Shown: positions 27,036 to 37,089 of the stretch, one piece after another | How positions within the stretch are numbered: position 1 is the stretch's first letter | How the letters are laid out: the number at the start of each line of letters is the position of its first letter | Origin: Anaeromicropila populeti | GTDB lineage: Bacteria > Bacillota > Clostridia > Lachnospirales > Lachnospiraceae | Length of the DNA stretch: 64,000 nucleotides | NCBI RefSeq assembly: GCF_900112775.1 | Contig: NZ_FOYZ01000006.1 | Location: forward strand, 35,037-99,036 | Direction: 5' to 3' | Notes under the pieces: model-generated | Told to the model about the DNA's origin: nothing | The model's database searches: none | What the model saw: the letters and a program-made list of their open reading frames with translations, nothing else | Translations under genes and position numbers: made by a program

Positions 27036-27905
27036 ATGGAAAGATATAGTTTGAACAAACAACTGGCACAGATGTTAAAGGGGGGAGTCATTATGGATGT
27101 AACGACACCTGAGCAGGCAAGAATTGCAGAGCAGGCAGGAGCATGTGCCGTTATGGCACTAGAAAGGATTCCAGCAGACATTCGTGCAGCAGGAGGTGTT
27201 TCACGAATGAGTGATCCTAAAATGATTCGTGGAATACAGGAGGCAGTTACAATACCAGTAATGGCAAAGGTAAGAATTGGTCATTTTGCAGAGGCACAGA
27301 TACTAGAAGCAATTGAAATAGATTACATAGATGAAAGTGAAGTGCTTTCTCCAGCAGATGATGTATATCATATTAATAAACGAAAGTTTAATGTTCCATT
27401 TGTCTGTGGGGCGAAGGATTTGGGAGAAGCATTGAGAAGAATTAATGAAGGTGCTTCTATGATACGAACAAAGGGAGAGCCAGGAACAGGAGATATTGTA
27501 CAAGCAGTCCGTCATATGAGAAAAATGAATGGGGAAATAAAAAGGCTTGTTTCCATGGAAGAGGATGAGTTATACCATACTGCAAAGGAGTTACAGGTAC
27601 CTTATGAGCTTGTACAATATGTACATGAAAATGAGAAGCTTCCCGTTGTGAATTTTGCAGCAGGAGGAGTTGCAACACCAGCAGATGCTGCACTTATGAT
27701 GCAGTTAGGTGCGGAAGGAGTATTTGTTGGTTCAGGAATTTTTAAATCCGGTGATCCAGCGAAACGAGCTGCTGCTATTGTAAAGGCAGTTACTAATTAT
27801 AGTGATGCCAAATTGCTTGCTGAATTATCAGAGGATTTGGGAGAGGCGATGGTCGGAATCAATGAAAATGAAATTCAGCTGTTAATGGCTGAAAGGGGAA
27901 ATTGA
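27036..27905 (+). CDS. pdxS: Pyridoxal 5'-phosphate synthase, synthase subunit
   Basis: 289-residue PdxS that builds PLP from ribose 5-phosphate, glyceraldehyde 3-phosphate and ammonia, forming a dodecamer with Pdx[22 protein letters not shown], the active-site Lys in VMAKVRIGH, and [31 protein letters not shown] are all conserved. AGAGGAA precedes the ATG. The TGA stop and the pdxT ATG are one base apart. Confidence 0.97.
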   Translation: MERYSLNKQLAQMLKGGVIMDVTTPEQARIAEQAGACAVMALERIPADIRAAGGVSRMSDPKMIRGIQEAVTIPVMAKVRIGHFAEAQILEAIEIDYIDESEVLSPADDVYHINKRKFNVPFVCGAKDLGEALRRINEGASMIRTKGEPGTGDIVQAVRHMRKMNGEIKRLVSMEEDELYHTAKELQVPYELVQYVHENEKLPVVNFAAGGVATPADAALMMQLGAEGVFVGSGIFKSGDPAKRAAAIVKAVTNYSDAKLLAELSEDLGEAMVGINENEIQLLMAERGN

Positions 27906-27906
27906 G

Positions 27907-28467
27907 ATGACAATAGCGGTATTAGCACTACAGGGGGCATTTTTAGAACATGAGCAGATGCTGGAACGCCTTGAGGTGGATTATTTTGAAATAAGAAAAA
28001 AAAGTGATTTAAAAAGGTCCTTTGATGGGCTGATTTTACCTGGAGGGGAAAGTACAGCGATGGGAAAGCTGTTACAGGAACTGAAGATGATGGATGACCT
28101 GAAAGAACAGATTGAACAGGATATGCCAGTATTAGGTACTTGTGCAGGTATGATTTTACTGGCAAAGGAATTTTCAAATGATGCCAATACGTATTTTGCC
28201 ACAATGCCTATCTGTGTAAGGAGAAATGCATACGGGAGGCAGCTGGGAAGTTTTGAAACAAGGGGAACATTCGCTGACAGCACGGATATTCCTATGATAT
28301 TTATCAGGGCACCTTATATGGAAGCGGTATATGAGGGAACAAGGGCATTATCTGTTGTTAATGAGAAAATTGTAGCTGCCCAGTATAAAAATCAGGTAGT
28401 GACTTCTTTTCATCCAGAGCTTACAGGAGATATTACTGTACATCAGCATTTTCTGAATTTGATTTAA
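27907..28467 (+). CDS. pdxT: Pyridoxal 5'-phosphate synthase, glutaminase subunit
   Basis: 186-residue class I glutamine amidotransferase supplying ammonia to PdxS. The triad is C79 (LGTCAGM), H169 and E171 (SFHPELTGD). ILPGGESTAMGKLL forms the oxyanion strand. Translationally coupled to pdxS and followed by a terminator. Confidence 0.97.
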   Translation: MTIAVLALQGAFLEHEQMLERLEVDYFEIRKKSDLKRSFDGLILPGGESTAMGKLLQELKMMDDLKEQIEQDMPVLGTCAGMILLAKEFSNDANTYFATMPICVRRNAYGRQLGSFETRGTFADSTDIPMIFIRAPYMEAVYEGTRALSVVNEKIVAAQYKNQVVTSFHPELTGDITVHQHFLNLI

Positions 28468-28471
28468 AAGC

Positions 28472-28507
28472 AGTGGAAAAGGTTGTTTATACATAACCTT
28501 TTCCACT
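28472..28507. terminator. Bidirectional terminator between pdxT and the AraC regulator
   Basis: A 13-bp perfect stem AGTGGAAAAGGTT (28472-28484) with AACCTTTTCCACT (28495-28507). The right arm includes the end of the minus-strand AraC gene. Confidence 0.8.
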
Positions 28508-29329
28508 ACGGTATTTTTTAGGTGATACGCCCTTTTCCTTTTTGAAAGCATCTCCAAAATAATTACTATCGTTATAACCACATTGCAATGCAATTTCGGT
28601 AATACTCAGATTTGTTTCTAATAAAAGCTTCTCGGCCTTTTTAATGCGGATTGAATTAAGATATTCTTTAAACCCAAAGCCAGTTATAGTTTTGAATTTT
28701 TTTGAAAAATGAGATGGACTCATGTTGTATTTGGCAGCAACAGAGTCTAAAGTAAGTACTTTCTCATAATTGTGAAAAATGTATTGAGCAGCATTTTCAA
28801 TTAAGGTATCTGTTGCAGACAAATGCTGGGATGGTGTATTAGTCCTCTTTTGGCAGCGGATTAGAAAAGTCAGAAGCTCTGTCATATAATTTTGTAAAAG
28901 CAAGCTTGAAAATTCATCCAGTGAAAGATATTCCCGTTCTATTTTACTAAACAAATCTTCCATGTAGGTTCTTCTGTTTAAGGGAATTGAAATCTGGTTA
29001 GGCATAAGAATATCAGAAAGCATTTCTGTATCGTAGTTTTGATATAAAGGTAAAAGCAGATGATCATGATATTCAATTACAATTCTTTCATGGGTCATAT
29101 TTGACATATAGGTTGTTCTGTGAATGTGTTCTTTGGGAATTACAATTAAATCACCTTTATTCACATTATAAATGCGGTGATCAATGAAAAATTTCCTTGA
29201 ACCTGAAATCAGATAATAAAGTTCATGGTAAGGATGGTAATGTGCTTCAGGCATATTGAAAAAAGGATCTCGTTTAATACGAGTATAAATTAGATTTTCA
29301 GAGGAATTCAAAATATTGTTTTTAATCAT
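28487..29329 (-). CDS. AraC-family transcriptional regulator with cupin sensor
   Basis: 280 residues. An N-terminal cupin-like ligand domain (about 15-140; AHYHPYHELYYLISG, VNKGDLIVIPKEHIHR) and a C-terminal pair of helix-turn-helix motifs (about 185-278; LDSVAAKYNMSPSHFSKKFK, ITEIALQCGYNDSNYFGDAFKK). It is divergent from a MATE transporter gene and is likely to control it. The start at 29329 is chosen because AGGAGA lies 8 bases upstream; the ATG at 29335 is only 2 bases from that site. Confidence 0.88.
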   Translation of the reverse strand: MIKNNILNSSENLIYTRIKRDPFFNMPEAHYHPYHELYYLISGSRKFFIDHRIYNVNKGDLIVIPKEHIHRTTYMSNMTHERIVIEYHDHLLLPLYQNYDTEMLSDILMPNQISIPLNRRTYMEDLFSKIEREYLSLDEFSSLLLQNYMTELLTFLIRCQKRTNTPSQHLSATDTLIENAAQYIFHNYEKVLTLDSVAAKYNMSPSHFSKKFKTITGFGFKEYLNSIRIKKAEKLLLETNLSITEIALQCGYNDSNYFGDAFKKEKGVSPKKYRSGKGYV

Positions 29330-29506
29330 GTTCATTTTCTCCTGTTCCTGTGAAATAGTAATAGTTACAGTATAACATATTTTATACAAAAGAACAAAAA
29401 AACTGTATTTTGAATTAAAATAAACTTATTTTATGTAGAAAAAACAGAAAAACTGTTGTATTGTAATTACAGTTCTATTAAATAAAATGAATTGGCAGGA
29501 GAGAAT

Positions 29507-30916
29507 ATGAATAAAGCAGCGTTATCAAATAAGGATATACAATATCGGGACTTTGCATTAAATGGAAATTTGTGGAAAGTTACATTTCAAGTAGGATTTC
29601 CGCTGGCGCTTTATCAGAGTCTGAATATGATATTTAAAATATTAGATACCATGATGGCCGCCTATATTGGAGGAAGTTCCGTTTCCGCAGTAGCCTATCT
29701 GTCACAAATTAACTTAATGATATCTGCCATAGGAGGAGGGCTGGCAATAGGAGGAAGCTTGAAAATCAGTTCTGCATATGGAGCTGGAGATTATGAAATG
29801 GTAAAAAAACGGGTATCCAGTCTATTTGGGATGTGTACTTTTTTAGGAATGGCAGTACTCCTTATCATACTTCCTTTTACGAAACAGTTTTTAGCATTTG
29901 CCAACACACCAGACGAACTGATTGAGTTAGGAAGTAAATATTTTTCCATTGAGTTGATTTCCATGGTCATTATGTTTTTCAATAATGTTTATATTGCAAT
30001 AGAACGTTCACGAGGCAATTCCAAAAGAATACTATACTTAAATACAGTAGTAATTGTAGTAAAGCTTGGCTTAACAGCATTATGTGTGTATATTCTTCGG
30101 ACAGACATTACAATGATTGCAGTAGCTACCTTGGTATCTCAGTTTCTATTTTTTATGATTGCCATAAAAAATATGAATGTAAAAGATAATGCTTTTGGTT
30201 TTTCCTTAAAAAGTATGACCTTTCAAAAAGAAGTAATTCAACCAATGGTTAGTATTTCATTCCCTGTAATTGTGGAAAGGGCAGCCTTTCAGTTAGGAAA
30301 GGTTGTTGTAAATGCTATGAGCGGTGTATATGGATCGTTAACAGTGGGGGCTTTAGGGATATCCAATAATATTGGTGGTCTTACTACAAGTCATCAATCA
30401 GGAGTCCAAGAAGGTGGAGCAGCAGTAATTAGTCAGAACCTGGGAGCAGGAAAAGTGCAGAGAGCTTTGGATGCATTTAAATGTGTACTGGCATATAATC
30501 TGGTGATTGGCATTTTAGGTCTGATTTTGACAACTGTGTACATGGAACAAATCAGTTTTCTTTTTGCAAACAATGTAAATGGAGTTGATCGTAGTTTTCA
30601 GGAACTTATTATGAAGGTTTATCACTATGAGTCATTGGGAGGATGTATTCCCCTTGGAATCAATGCAGCAGTAGTGGCACTGCTCTTTGGCTTTGGATAT
30701 ACTAAGCATACACTTTTTCTGAACTTCTCAAGAGTATTCTTGTTTCGTATTCCAATATTATGGGGACTTCAAAATTTTACTGACTTAGGAAGTGAAAGTG
30801 TGGGAATTGTAATGATGGCAAGTAATATTTTAGTAAGTTTGTTATCTGTGGTTGTAGGAATCAGTGTAATTAGACGAATATGCAGAGAATACAATGTAAA
30901 GTTCAGGCTAATCTAA
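29507..30916 (+). CDS. MATE-family multidrug/organic cation transporter
   Basis: 469-residue membrane protein with about twelve helices. Each half carries a MATE-like block, such as LKISSAYGAGDYEMVKKR in the first and EGGAAVISQNLGAGKVQRA in the second. It exports compounds in exchange for Na+ or H+. AGGAGA precedes the ATG at 29507; a TTG-initiated frame 15 bases upstream is unlikely. The divergent AraC-type gene suggests inducible expression. Substrate unknown. Confidence 0.9.
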   Translation: MNKAALSNKDIQYRDFALNGNLWKVTFQVGFPLALYQSLNMIFKILDTMMAAYIGGSSVSAVAYLSQINLMISAIGGGLAIGGSLKISSAYGAGDYEMVKKRVSSLFGMCTFLGMAVLLIILPFTKQFLAFANTPDELIELGSKYFSIELISMVIMFFNNVYIAIERSRGNSKRILYLNTVVIVVKLGLTALCVYILRTDITMIAVATLVSQFLFFMIAIKNMNVKDNAFGFSLKSMTFQKEVIQPMVSISFPVIVERAAFQLGKVVVNAMSGVYGSLTVGALGISNNIGGLTTSHQSGVQEGGAAVISQNLGAGKVQRALDAFKCVLAYNLVIGILGLILTTVYMEQISFLFANNVNGVDRSFQELIMKVYHYESLGGCIPLGINAAVVALLFGFGYTKHTLFLNFSRVFLFRIPILWGLQNFTDLGSESVGIVMMASNILVSLLSVVVGISVIRRICREYNVKFRLI

Positions 30917-30936
30917 TAAGACATAATTAGTGGATA

Positions 30937-30977
30937 AAGGTGATGTTACTACAATATATAATAGTAGCATCACTTTT
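30937..30977 (+). terminator. Terminator after MATE gene
   Basis: AAGGTGATGTTACTA (30937-30951) pairs with TAGTAGCATCACTTTT (30962-30977), followed by T. Confidence 0.85.
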
Positions 30978-31035
30978 TATCTTTTGTTATACTAATCATA
31001 TCATATGTGGAATAATGAAGATGAGGGGGTAATTT

Positions 31036-32871
31036 ATGAGTATAAAAATTCAAGTAAAATTAATTGATTTCTTTTTAAAAATGCTAAACGGGACAATGCA
31101 TACAGTGGATAACATAAAGTATATACCACAAAAGGAGTTAATGAATAATAGTATTTCTTTAGATGTAATACCCCAGAAGCTCCCTAGATGTACTCCAGAA
31201 GAGCAGGGGGTAGAATCAGGTTATGTCAGTAGGTTTTTTAAAAGATTACAAGAGGCTGAAGATGTAAAGGCGCATGGAGTAATGATTCTAAGAAATGGAT
31301 TTGTCATTGCAGAGGGTGAATTTGCACCTTATCGTAATGAATTGTGGCATATAACCCATTCTATGAGTAAAAGTATTACTTGTTTGGCAGTGGGGATTGC
31401 AGTGGATGAGGGGTTTTTTACTATAGAGGATTCAGTTGCAGAAATATTTAACAAGACATATCTTCCGATTATCGGAAAAAGGCAAAGGGAATTAAAAGTG
31501 AAACATCTTTTAAGTATGAGTTCAGGAGTAACTTTTAATGAAGCTGGAACTGTGACAGAAAGCGACTGGATTAAGTTCTATTTAGATTCAGGAATTGCAT
31601 TTGAACCAGGAAAAGAATTTCATTATAATAGTATGAATTCGTATATATTGTCTGCCGTTATAAGAGAGCGGACAGGTATGGGGCTAATGGAGTATTTAAA
31701 AGAAAAAGTATTTAATAAGATGGGCATTTACAATGTATACTGGGAGAAATGTCCTAAAGGAATAGAAAAGGGAGGATGGGGGCTGCTTATGACAATAGAA
31801 GACATGGCTAAGGTCGGACAGCTCTTTTTGCAAAAAGGCAGATGGGAGCAGCAGCAGCTTGTATCCGAAGCATGGATTGACTTGGTGACAAGTAAGCAGA
31901 TTAATACACCAAAAGAATTAGGGGCGGAAGGATACGGATATCATGTCTGGATAGGAAAGCGGCCAGGAGCATTTCAATTCAATGGGATGTTAAGCCAAAA
32001 TGTAATTGTACTACCAGATATTCAGATGGTGATTGCTACAACAGGTGGTAGTTCAGAATTATTTATGAATTCTCATTTTATGGATATTATTAATGATTTT
32101 TTTGAAAAAGATTACATGCCAGCTGAAAAGCTTGCTGAGAATCCTGCTGCTTATGACAATTTGCAGAGAGTATTAAGAAATCTATGTTTTGAAAAGGGAT
32201 TTTCAAGTAAGTCACAAAATTCAAATAAAAGAATAGAATTATTTTATCGAGGCGGTTGGAAAAGAAATACAAGATGTAATCGGCTAGAAGGCAGAACGCC
32301 GGATTTAGACGAAGAATACTGGAAGTTTATTGCCAACAGGGTATTTACAATAGAGACTACTGGAATTCATGTATTTCCATTGTTCTTACAAGTTTTACAA
32401 AACAATTTTGCCAGAGGATTAAAAGAAATATCATTTTTAAATAAAAAATTTCAAAAATATATGATACTGACGGAACAGGGGAGAGTACTGGAGATTCCAA
32501 TAGACTTTAAAAAGTATTGCTATTGTCAGATAGAGATGAACGGTGAAATTTATGAAGCAGCCACTGCATGCCGATTTGTGAAAAATGAAGATGACGTTTT
32601 GGTTTTAAAGGTAATGGTTAGTTTTCTTGAAACTTCAAACAGCCGTGTATTTAAATTCTTTTTTGAGAAGGATAAAGTGCTGATTCGATGTGATGAAATA
32701 CCTAAAATCAGCAGTATTATGGAGGGAATTTCTATGATTGTCAATAATAACCGAAGTGGTAAATTTGACAGTATTGCAAATAGTGATTTTGTGCAATATA
32801 AATTGATAAAGATTATTGAACCAGAAGCAGAATGCGAGGAAAAGGGCACAGATGATAAAAAACTAAGATAG
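31036..32871 (+). CDS. Serine hydrolase, class C beta-lactamase fold, with long C-terminal domain
   Basis: 611 residues. Residues about 55-365 form a beta-lactamase/DD-peptidase-like domain: nucleophile motif S109-M-S-K112 (ITHSMSKSIT), HYNSMNSYIL as the Tyr motif region, and a Gly-rich ATTGGS near 350. The remaining 240 residues form an uncharacterised C-terminal domain rich in beta-strand pattern. No signal peptide is seen, so the protein is probably cytoplasmic. Such enzymes act on esters, amides or small peptides more often than on antibiotics. Stands alone. Confidence 0.85.
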   Translation: MSIKIQVKLIDFFLKMLNGTMHTVDNIKYIPQKELMNNSISLDVIPQKLPRCTPEEQGVESGYVSRFFKRLQEAEDVKAHGVMILRNGFVIAEGEFAPYRNELWHITHSMSKSITCLAVGIAVDEGFFTIEDSVAEIFNKTYLPIIGKRQRELKVKHLLSMSSGVTFNEAGTVTESDWIKFYLDSGIAFEPGKEFHYNSMNSYILSAVIRERTGMGLMEYLKEKVFNKMGIYNVYWEKCPKGIEKGGWGLLMTIEDMAKVGQLFLQKGRWEQQQLVSEAWIDLVTSKQINTPKELGAEGYGYHVWIGKRPGAFQFNGMLSQNVIVLPDIQMVIATTGGSSELFMNSHFMDIINDFFEKDYMPAEKLAENPAAYDNLQRVLRNLCFEKGFSSKSQNSNKRIELFYRGGWKRNTRCNRLEGRTPDLDEEYWKFIANRVFTIETTGIHVFPLFLQVLQNNFARGLKEISFLNKKFQKYMILTEQGRVLEIPIDFKKYCYCQIEMNGEIYEAATACRFVKNEDDVLVLKVMVSFLETSNSRVFKFFFEKDKVLIRCDEIPKISSIMEGISMIVNNNRSGKFDSIANSDFVQYKLIKIIEPEAECEEKGTDDKKLR

Positions 32872-33006
32872 AATATTAAATTCTTGTATAATTGCTATTT
32901 CAAAAATAGAAGTAAGATGATACAATACTAATTAGGTATCCCTAATAGTTAATTTCAGAAAATTTTATAAGATTTTTATTACGAAAGAGAGTTGGGAGGT
33001 AATAGT

Positions 33007-33828
33007 ATGAAAATAGTTGTACTGATGGATAACACTGCTTCCAGTGCCAAATTGGTAAAGAAAAGTGGAATGAGTTTATATATCGAAACTAGTAATCATA
33101 AAATACTGTTTGATTTGGGTCCCAATCATTTATTTTTTGAAAATGCAAAGAAGCAGGGTATAGATGTGAGCAAGGTGGATACAGTTATACTTTCTAGCGG
33201 TCATAATGCCTATGGAGGCGGACTAAGGCGGTTTTTAGAAGTAAATGGGATGGCTAAGATTTATGTTAGTGAATATGGCTTTATGCCATATTATGAGCAG
33301 CATCTAGGGGTAAAGTTACCTTGTGGCTTAGAAGCAGCATTAGAGAGTAATGAGCAGATTGTAAAAACTCGTAATCTGTACTTTCTGGACGATGAGATGC
33401 AATTATTTTCAGGTGTAATTGATATGAATGAATTACAGAAAAACAAAAGTAAGTACTTTGTAAAAGTAAATGGGGAAACAGAGCAGGATACTTTTGTTCA
33501 TGAACAGTATTTGATGATTAAAGAAAATGGAAAAACAATTATTGTAGCAGGTGGTATTCACAATGGTATTCAAAACATTCTTCGTAAGGGAGAGCAAATG
33601 AATAATGGAATGATTGATGTGGTGATTGCTGATTTTCATTTGTACGATGCCAGTTCAAAAAAAGGGATGAAGAGGGAAGAAGTGAAGGAACTAGGAGAAA
33701 TGATTTCTAGATTTGCAGGAAGACTGTATACATTAAACTGTTCCATTGGGGATGGTTTTCAGCTGTTTCAGTCGGTATTAGGTGATAAAATAAGAAATCT
33801 TTCATTAGGAGATTCAGTAGTAATATAA
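33007..33828 (+). CDS. Metallo-beta-lactamase-fold protein lacking metal ligands
   Basis: 273 residues with the fold seen in the MBL group related to dihydropterin phosphate synthase-like proteins: KIVVLMDNTASS at the start, SLYIETSNHKILFDLGPN, then the metal loop. That loop normally reads SHGHxDHxGGL. Here it is SSGHNAYGGGL (63-73), so only H66 of the HxHxDH residues remains. GGIHNG and DVVIADFHLYDAS later in the chain are partly retained. The protein is therefore probably not a normal zinc hydrolase; it may bind a ligand or regulate. GGGAGGT precedes the ATG at 33007. Confidence 0.82.
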   Translation: MKIVVLMDNTASSAKLVKKSGMSLYIETSNHKILFDLGPNHLFFENAKKQGIDVSKVDTVILSSGHNAYGGGLRRFLEVNGMAKIYVSEYGFMPYYEQHLGVKLPCGLEAALESNEQIVKTRNLYFLDDEMQLFSGVIDMNELQKNKSKYFVKVNGETEQDTFVHEQYLMIKENGKTIIVAGGIHNGIQNILRKGEQMNNGMIDVVIADFHLYDASSKKGMKREEVKELGEMISRFAGRLYTLNCSIGDGFQLFQSVLGDKIRNLSLGDSVVI

Positions 33829-33846
33829 TGGGAAAATTAATTTATT

Positions 33847-33875
33847 TTGACATACATTATATAGTAGTGTATAAT
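33847..33875 (+). promoter_or_regulatory. Promoter of the thi operon
   Basis: Consensus TTGACA (33847-33852) and TATAAT (33870-33875) with a 17-bp spacer, immediately before the TPP riboswitch. Confidence 0.85.
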
Positions 33876-33890
33876 GAATTGAGTTATAAC

Positions 33891-33983
33891 AAGTGAATAT
33901 TTACGCGGGGGGACTTTTATAAGTTGAGAAGGTAAAACCTGACCCTTAGAACCTGTCAGTTAATACTGTCGTAGGGAGCACTT
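33891..33983 (+). ncRNA. TPP riboswitch (thi box)
   Basis: Typical thi-box elements are present: a GCGGGGGGAC region, CTGACCC followed by TTAGAACCTG, and CAGTTAATACTGTCGTAGGGA. AAGTG (33891-33895) and CACTT (33979-33983) close stem P1. It senses thiamine pyrophosphate and, with the terminator just downstream, should stop transcription of thiE-thiD-thiC when TPP is abundant. Confidence 0.93.
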
Positions 33984-34014
33984 ACAGAAAGTCTGTATAT
34001 CTGAATTAGCATTG

Positions 34015-34047
34015 GATGCTCTATCAAACGATAGGGCATTTTTTTTA
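34015..34047 (+). terminator. Riboswitch-controlled terminator
   Basis: GATGCTCTATC (34015-34025) pairs with GATAGGGCATT (34030-34040, with one mismatch/wobble) followed by a long T run, 32 bases after the TPP aptamer. Confidence 0.8.
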
Positions 34048-34257
34048 TGTAATAGGAAATTGCTCCGCATATCCTATTACATAAAAAAGCACCCTAAAAA
34101 AACAGGGTGCAGGATGATGCGCACTTGTGGGCAAGGAATATTGTGGCTAAAGGACAGCCACATCCACAAGGCGCGGCAAAGTGTGTGTTCCTTATAGTTG
34201 ATTGAAATCGCGAGAGTGTGTGGAACACACACTTTGTTCTGTAATAGGAAATTGCTC
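34047..34257 (+). repeat. Palindrome-rich insert bounded by 17-bp direct repeats
   Basis: The 211-bp stretch between the TPP terminator and thiE has no gene. It begins and ends with the direct repeat GTAATAGGAAATTGCTC (34049-34065 and 34241-34257). Inside are several inverted repeats: ATGTAATAGGA with TCCTATTACAT (34047-34083), GCACCCT with AGGGTGC (about 34088-34110), TGTGGCT with AGCCACA (34142-34162), and CAAAGTGTGTGTTCC (34177-34191) with GGAACACACACTTTG (34222-34236). This looks like a small non-coding mobile or dispersed palindromic element. The left sequence recurs at 15203-15226. Confidence 0.7.
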
Positions 34258-34287
34258 ACCAATTTTGTTCAGAGGAAGGAAATGTAT

Positions 34288-34926
34288 ATGAATAATCAGA
34301 AGCTGTTAGTAGATTATAGTTTATATTTGTGTACCGATCAGGGATTAATGAGTACAAGTACCTTAGAGGAAGCGGTGGAGGAAGCAATACTTGGTGGATG
34401 TACCGTTATCCAGCTACGTGAAAAGGATTGTTCCTCAAAAGATTTTTATGAATTAGCATTACGTATCAAGAAGATAACTAAGAAATACAAAGTGCCTCTT
34501 ATTATTAATGACAGGGTAGATATTGCCTTGGCAGTAGATGCGGAAGGGGTTCATGTAGGGCAAAATGATTTACCAGCAAGGGTTGTTCGTCAAATCCTGG
34601 GCCCAGATAAAATTATTGGTGTATCTACAGCAAGAGTGGAAGAAGCAGAGCGGGCGGCAGCAGAGGGTGCAGATTACATAGGTGTTGGTGCAATGTATGA
34701 AACAGCAACTAAAAATAATACCAGGCCTGTTTCGAAAGAAGAATTACTGCGGATTCGCAATGCAGTTACGATTCCAATTGTAGTCATTGGTGGAATTAAT
34801 AAGGAAAGGATACAAGATTTTCACGAAACTAAAATAAATGGAATTGCTGTGGTTTCTGCTGTGATTTCCCAGAAAAATATCAGAATGGCAGCAAGTGAAT
34901 TGAAGGAAAGATTTTTGAAATTATAA
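34288..34926 (+). CDS. thiE: Thiamine phosphate synthase
   Basis: 212-residue TIM-barrel enzyme that joins HMP-PP and thiazole phosphate to make thiamine phosphate. Conserved segments are [40 protein letters not shown], and [19 protein letters not shown] choose the ATG at 34288, seven bases after GAAGGA; the ATG at 34282 and a far upstream TTG are less likely, the latter lying in the palindromic insert. First gene of thiE-thiD-thiC. Confidence 0.95.
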   Translation: MNNQKLLVDYSLYLCTDQGLMSTSTLEEAVEEAILGGCTVIQLREKDCSSKDFYELALRIKKITKKYKVPLIINDRVDIALAVDAEGVHVGQNDLPARVVRQILGPDKIIGVSTARVEEAERAAAEGADYIGVGAMYETATKNNTRPVSKEELLRIRNAVTIPIVVIGGINKERIQDFHETKINGIAVVSAVISQKNIRMAASELKERFLKL

Positions 34927-34937
34927 AGGAGTTCTAG

Positions 34938-35753
34938 ATGAAAAATGTACTTACGATAGCTGGAAGTGATTGCAGCGGTGGAGCTGGAATTCAGGCAGAT
35001 ATTAAGACTTTTCAGGCACATGGAGCATTTGGGATGAGTGTTATCACAGCTGTTGTAGCAGAAAACACCTGTGATGTGATTTCCATACATGATATACCAG
35101 TTATCAATATATCAGACCAGATAGATGCTATTTTTCTGGATATTTCGGTTGCTGGGGTTAAAGTTGGAATGTTATCAGGGGAAGAAATTATGAATATGGT
35201 TGCCCAAAAGCTGGCTCAGTATCAGCCTAAAAATGTTGTAATCGATCCTGTGATGGTTGCTAAGGGAGGATGCTCCTTAATGGATCCTGCTGCTCTCAAT
35301 GTGCTTCAGAAAAAAATGATCCCTCTTGCATTTTGCCTAACCCCTAATATCCCAGAGGCAGAGGTGATTACAGGGAAAAAAATTAGAACCATAGAAGATA
35401 TGAAAATGGCAGCAAAAGCGATTTATCAGATGGGGGCGAAAAATGTGCTTGTAAAAGGAGGACATTTTTTGGGAGAGCCAACGGATATTTTATATGATGG
35501 AACAGAATTCCATTCATATAAAGGAAAACGTATTCATACAAAGAATACTCATGGAACAGGATGTACATTGTCATCAGCCATTACAGCAAATCTTGCTAAT
35601 GGAAAAACTATTTATGAGGCAGTAAGAAGCGCAAAGGAATATGTTGCCGGGGCAATTCAAAATGCTTTGGAGATTGGAAAAGGACATGGTCCAACCAATC
35701 ATTTTTATAAATATTATGAATTAGAGGAGAAATACAAAAATGAGAACTTATAA
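34938..35753 (+). CDS. thiD: Hydroxymethylpyrimidine/phosphomethylpyrimidine kinase
   Basis: 271-residue ribokinase-fold kinase producing [39 protein letters not shown] and the anion-hole/catalytic [12 protein letters not shown] region are conserved. It starts 11 bases after thiE with AAAGGAG and overlaps thiC by 14 bases. Confidence 0.96.
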   Translation: MKNVLTIAGSDCSGGAGIQADIKTFQAHGAFGMSVITAVVAENTCDVISIHDIPVINISDQIDAIFLDISVAGVKVGMLSGEEIMNMVAQKLAQYQPKNVVIDPVMVAKGGCSLMDPAALNVLQKKMIPLAFCLTPNIPEAEVITGKKIRTIEDMKMAAKAIYQMGAKNVLVKGGHFLGEPTDILYDGTEFHSYKGKRIHTKNTHGTGCTLSSAITANLANGKTIYEAVRSAKEYVAGAIQNALEIGKGHGPTNHFYKYYELEEKYKNENL

Positions 35754-37044
35754 AACCCAGATGGAAGCAGCAAAAAAGGGAATTGTTACACCTGAAATGG
35801 AAATTGTGGCGAAAAAAGAATTTATGGATGAGAATAAGTTAAGAGAGCTGGTGGCAATCGGGCAGGTTGCCATTCCCGCTAACATAAACCATACTTCATT
35901 ATCCCCAGAGGGAATCGGAACTGGACTGAGAACAAAAATGAATGTAAACTTAGGAATTTCGGGTGATTGCAAGGATTATGCAGTAGAAATGGAGAAAGTT
36001 AAGCTTGCCATAGATTTTGGTTGTGAAGCTATCATGGATTTAAGCAATTACGGAAAAACAAATACATTTCGAAAGGAATTAATTGAAATATCACCAGCCA
36101 TGATAGGTACTGTGCCAATGTATGACGCGATTGGTTATTTGGAAAAGGAACTACTGGAAATTACAGCACAAGATTTCTTGAAGGTAATAGAGGCACATGC
36201 CAAAGAAGGAGTCGACTTTCAGACAATACATGCAGGAATTAATCGCAGAACGGTAGAAGCTTTCAAAAGACAAAAGCGTTTGACCAATATAGTATCCAGA
36301 GGTGGTTCACTACTTTTTGCATGGATGGAGATGACAGGAAATGAGAATCCATTTTTTGAGTATTATGATGACGTTTTGGAAATTTTAAGAGAATATGACG
36401 TTACTATTAGTATCGGAGATGCGTTAAGACCAGGTTCTATACATGATAGCAGTGATGCAGGACAAATCAGTGAGCTAATTGAAATAGGAAATCTTACAAA
36501 AAGAGCTTGGGAAAAGGATGTACAAGTATTGGTGGAAGGACCAGGTCATATGGCAATGAATGAAATCGCTGCTAATATGGCAATGCAAAAGCGAATTTGT
36601 CACAATGCACCTTTTTATGTACTGGGCCCATTAGTGACAGATATTGCACCAGGGTATGATCATATTACTTCAGCTATTGGAGGTGCCATTGCAGCAGCCA
36701 ACGGTGCTGACTTCTTATGCTACGTTACACCAGCAGAGCATTTAAGACTGCCAGATGTGTCTGATGTAAAGGAGGGCATTGTAGCTTCTAAAATTGCAGC
36801 TCATGCCGCAGATATTGCGAAAGGTATTCCTCATGCAAGAGACATTGATAATAAAATGAGTGATGCCAGACGGAGAATTGACTGGGAAGAGATGTTTTCC
36901 TATGCCATTGATGGGAAAAAGGCAAGAGAATATTTTGAGAGTAAGAGGCCAGAGGATAATAAAACATGTACAATGTGTGGCAGAATGTGTGCCATGAAAA
37001 CAACTAACAAGATTCTTGCTGGTGAAAAGGTAGAAATGAAATAG
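35740..37044 (+). CDS. thiC: Phosphomethylpyrimidine synthase
   Basis: 434-residue radical SAM enzyme that rearranges AIR to [49 protein letters not shown] and [11 protein letters not shown] match. The C-terminal cluster motif reads CTMCGRMC (CX2CX3C), one residue shorter than the CX2CX4C of well-known ThiC proteins; I cannot say from here how common this is in Clostridia. It is of the short form without the extra N-terminal domain. Confidence 0.95.
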   Translation: MRTYKTQMEAAKKGIVTPEMEIVAKKEFMDENKLRELVAIGQVAIPANINHTSLSPEGIGTGLRTKMNVNLGISGDCKDYAVEMEKVKLAIDFGCEAIMDLSNYGKTNTFRKELIEISPAMIGTVPMYDAIGYLEKELLEITAQDFLKVIEAHAKEGVDFQTIHAGINRRTVEAFKRQKRLTNIVSRGGSLLFAWMEMTGNENPFFEYYDDVLEILREYDVTISIGDALRPGSIHDSSDAGQISELIEIGNLTKRAWEKDVQVLVEGPGHMAMNEIAANMAMQKRICHNAPFYVLGPLVTDIAPGYDHITSAIGGAIAAANGADFLCYVTPAEHLRLPDVSDVKEGIVASKIAAHAADIAKGIPHARDIDNKMSDARRRIDWEEMFSYAIDGKKAREYFESKRPEDNKTCTMCGRMCAMKTTNKILAGEKVEMK

Positions 37045-37045
37045 G

Positions 37046-37088
37046 AACAAGCTTCATCAGATAGAGTTAATATCTGGTGAAGCTTGTT
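37046..37088. terminator. Bidirectional terminator between thiC and the LTA-synthase-like gene
   Basis: AACAAGCTTCATCAGATA (37046-37063) pairs with TATCTGGTGAAGCTTGTT (37071-37088), with T on the plus side. Confidence 0.9.
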
Positions 37089-37089
37089 A

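Noticed and set aside
34012..34197. 61-codon ORF in the thi leader
   Set aside because: It lies across the riboswitch terminator and palindromic insert and has no ribosome site.
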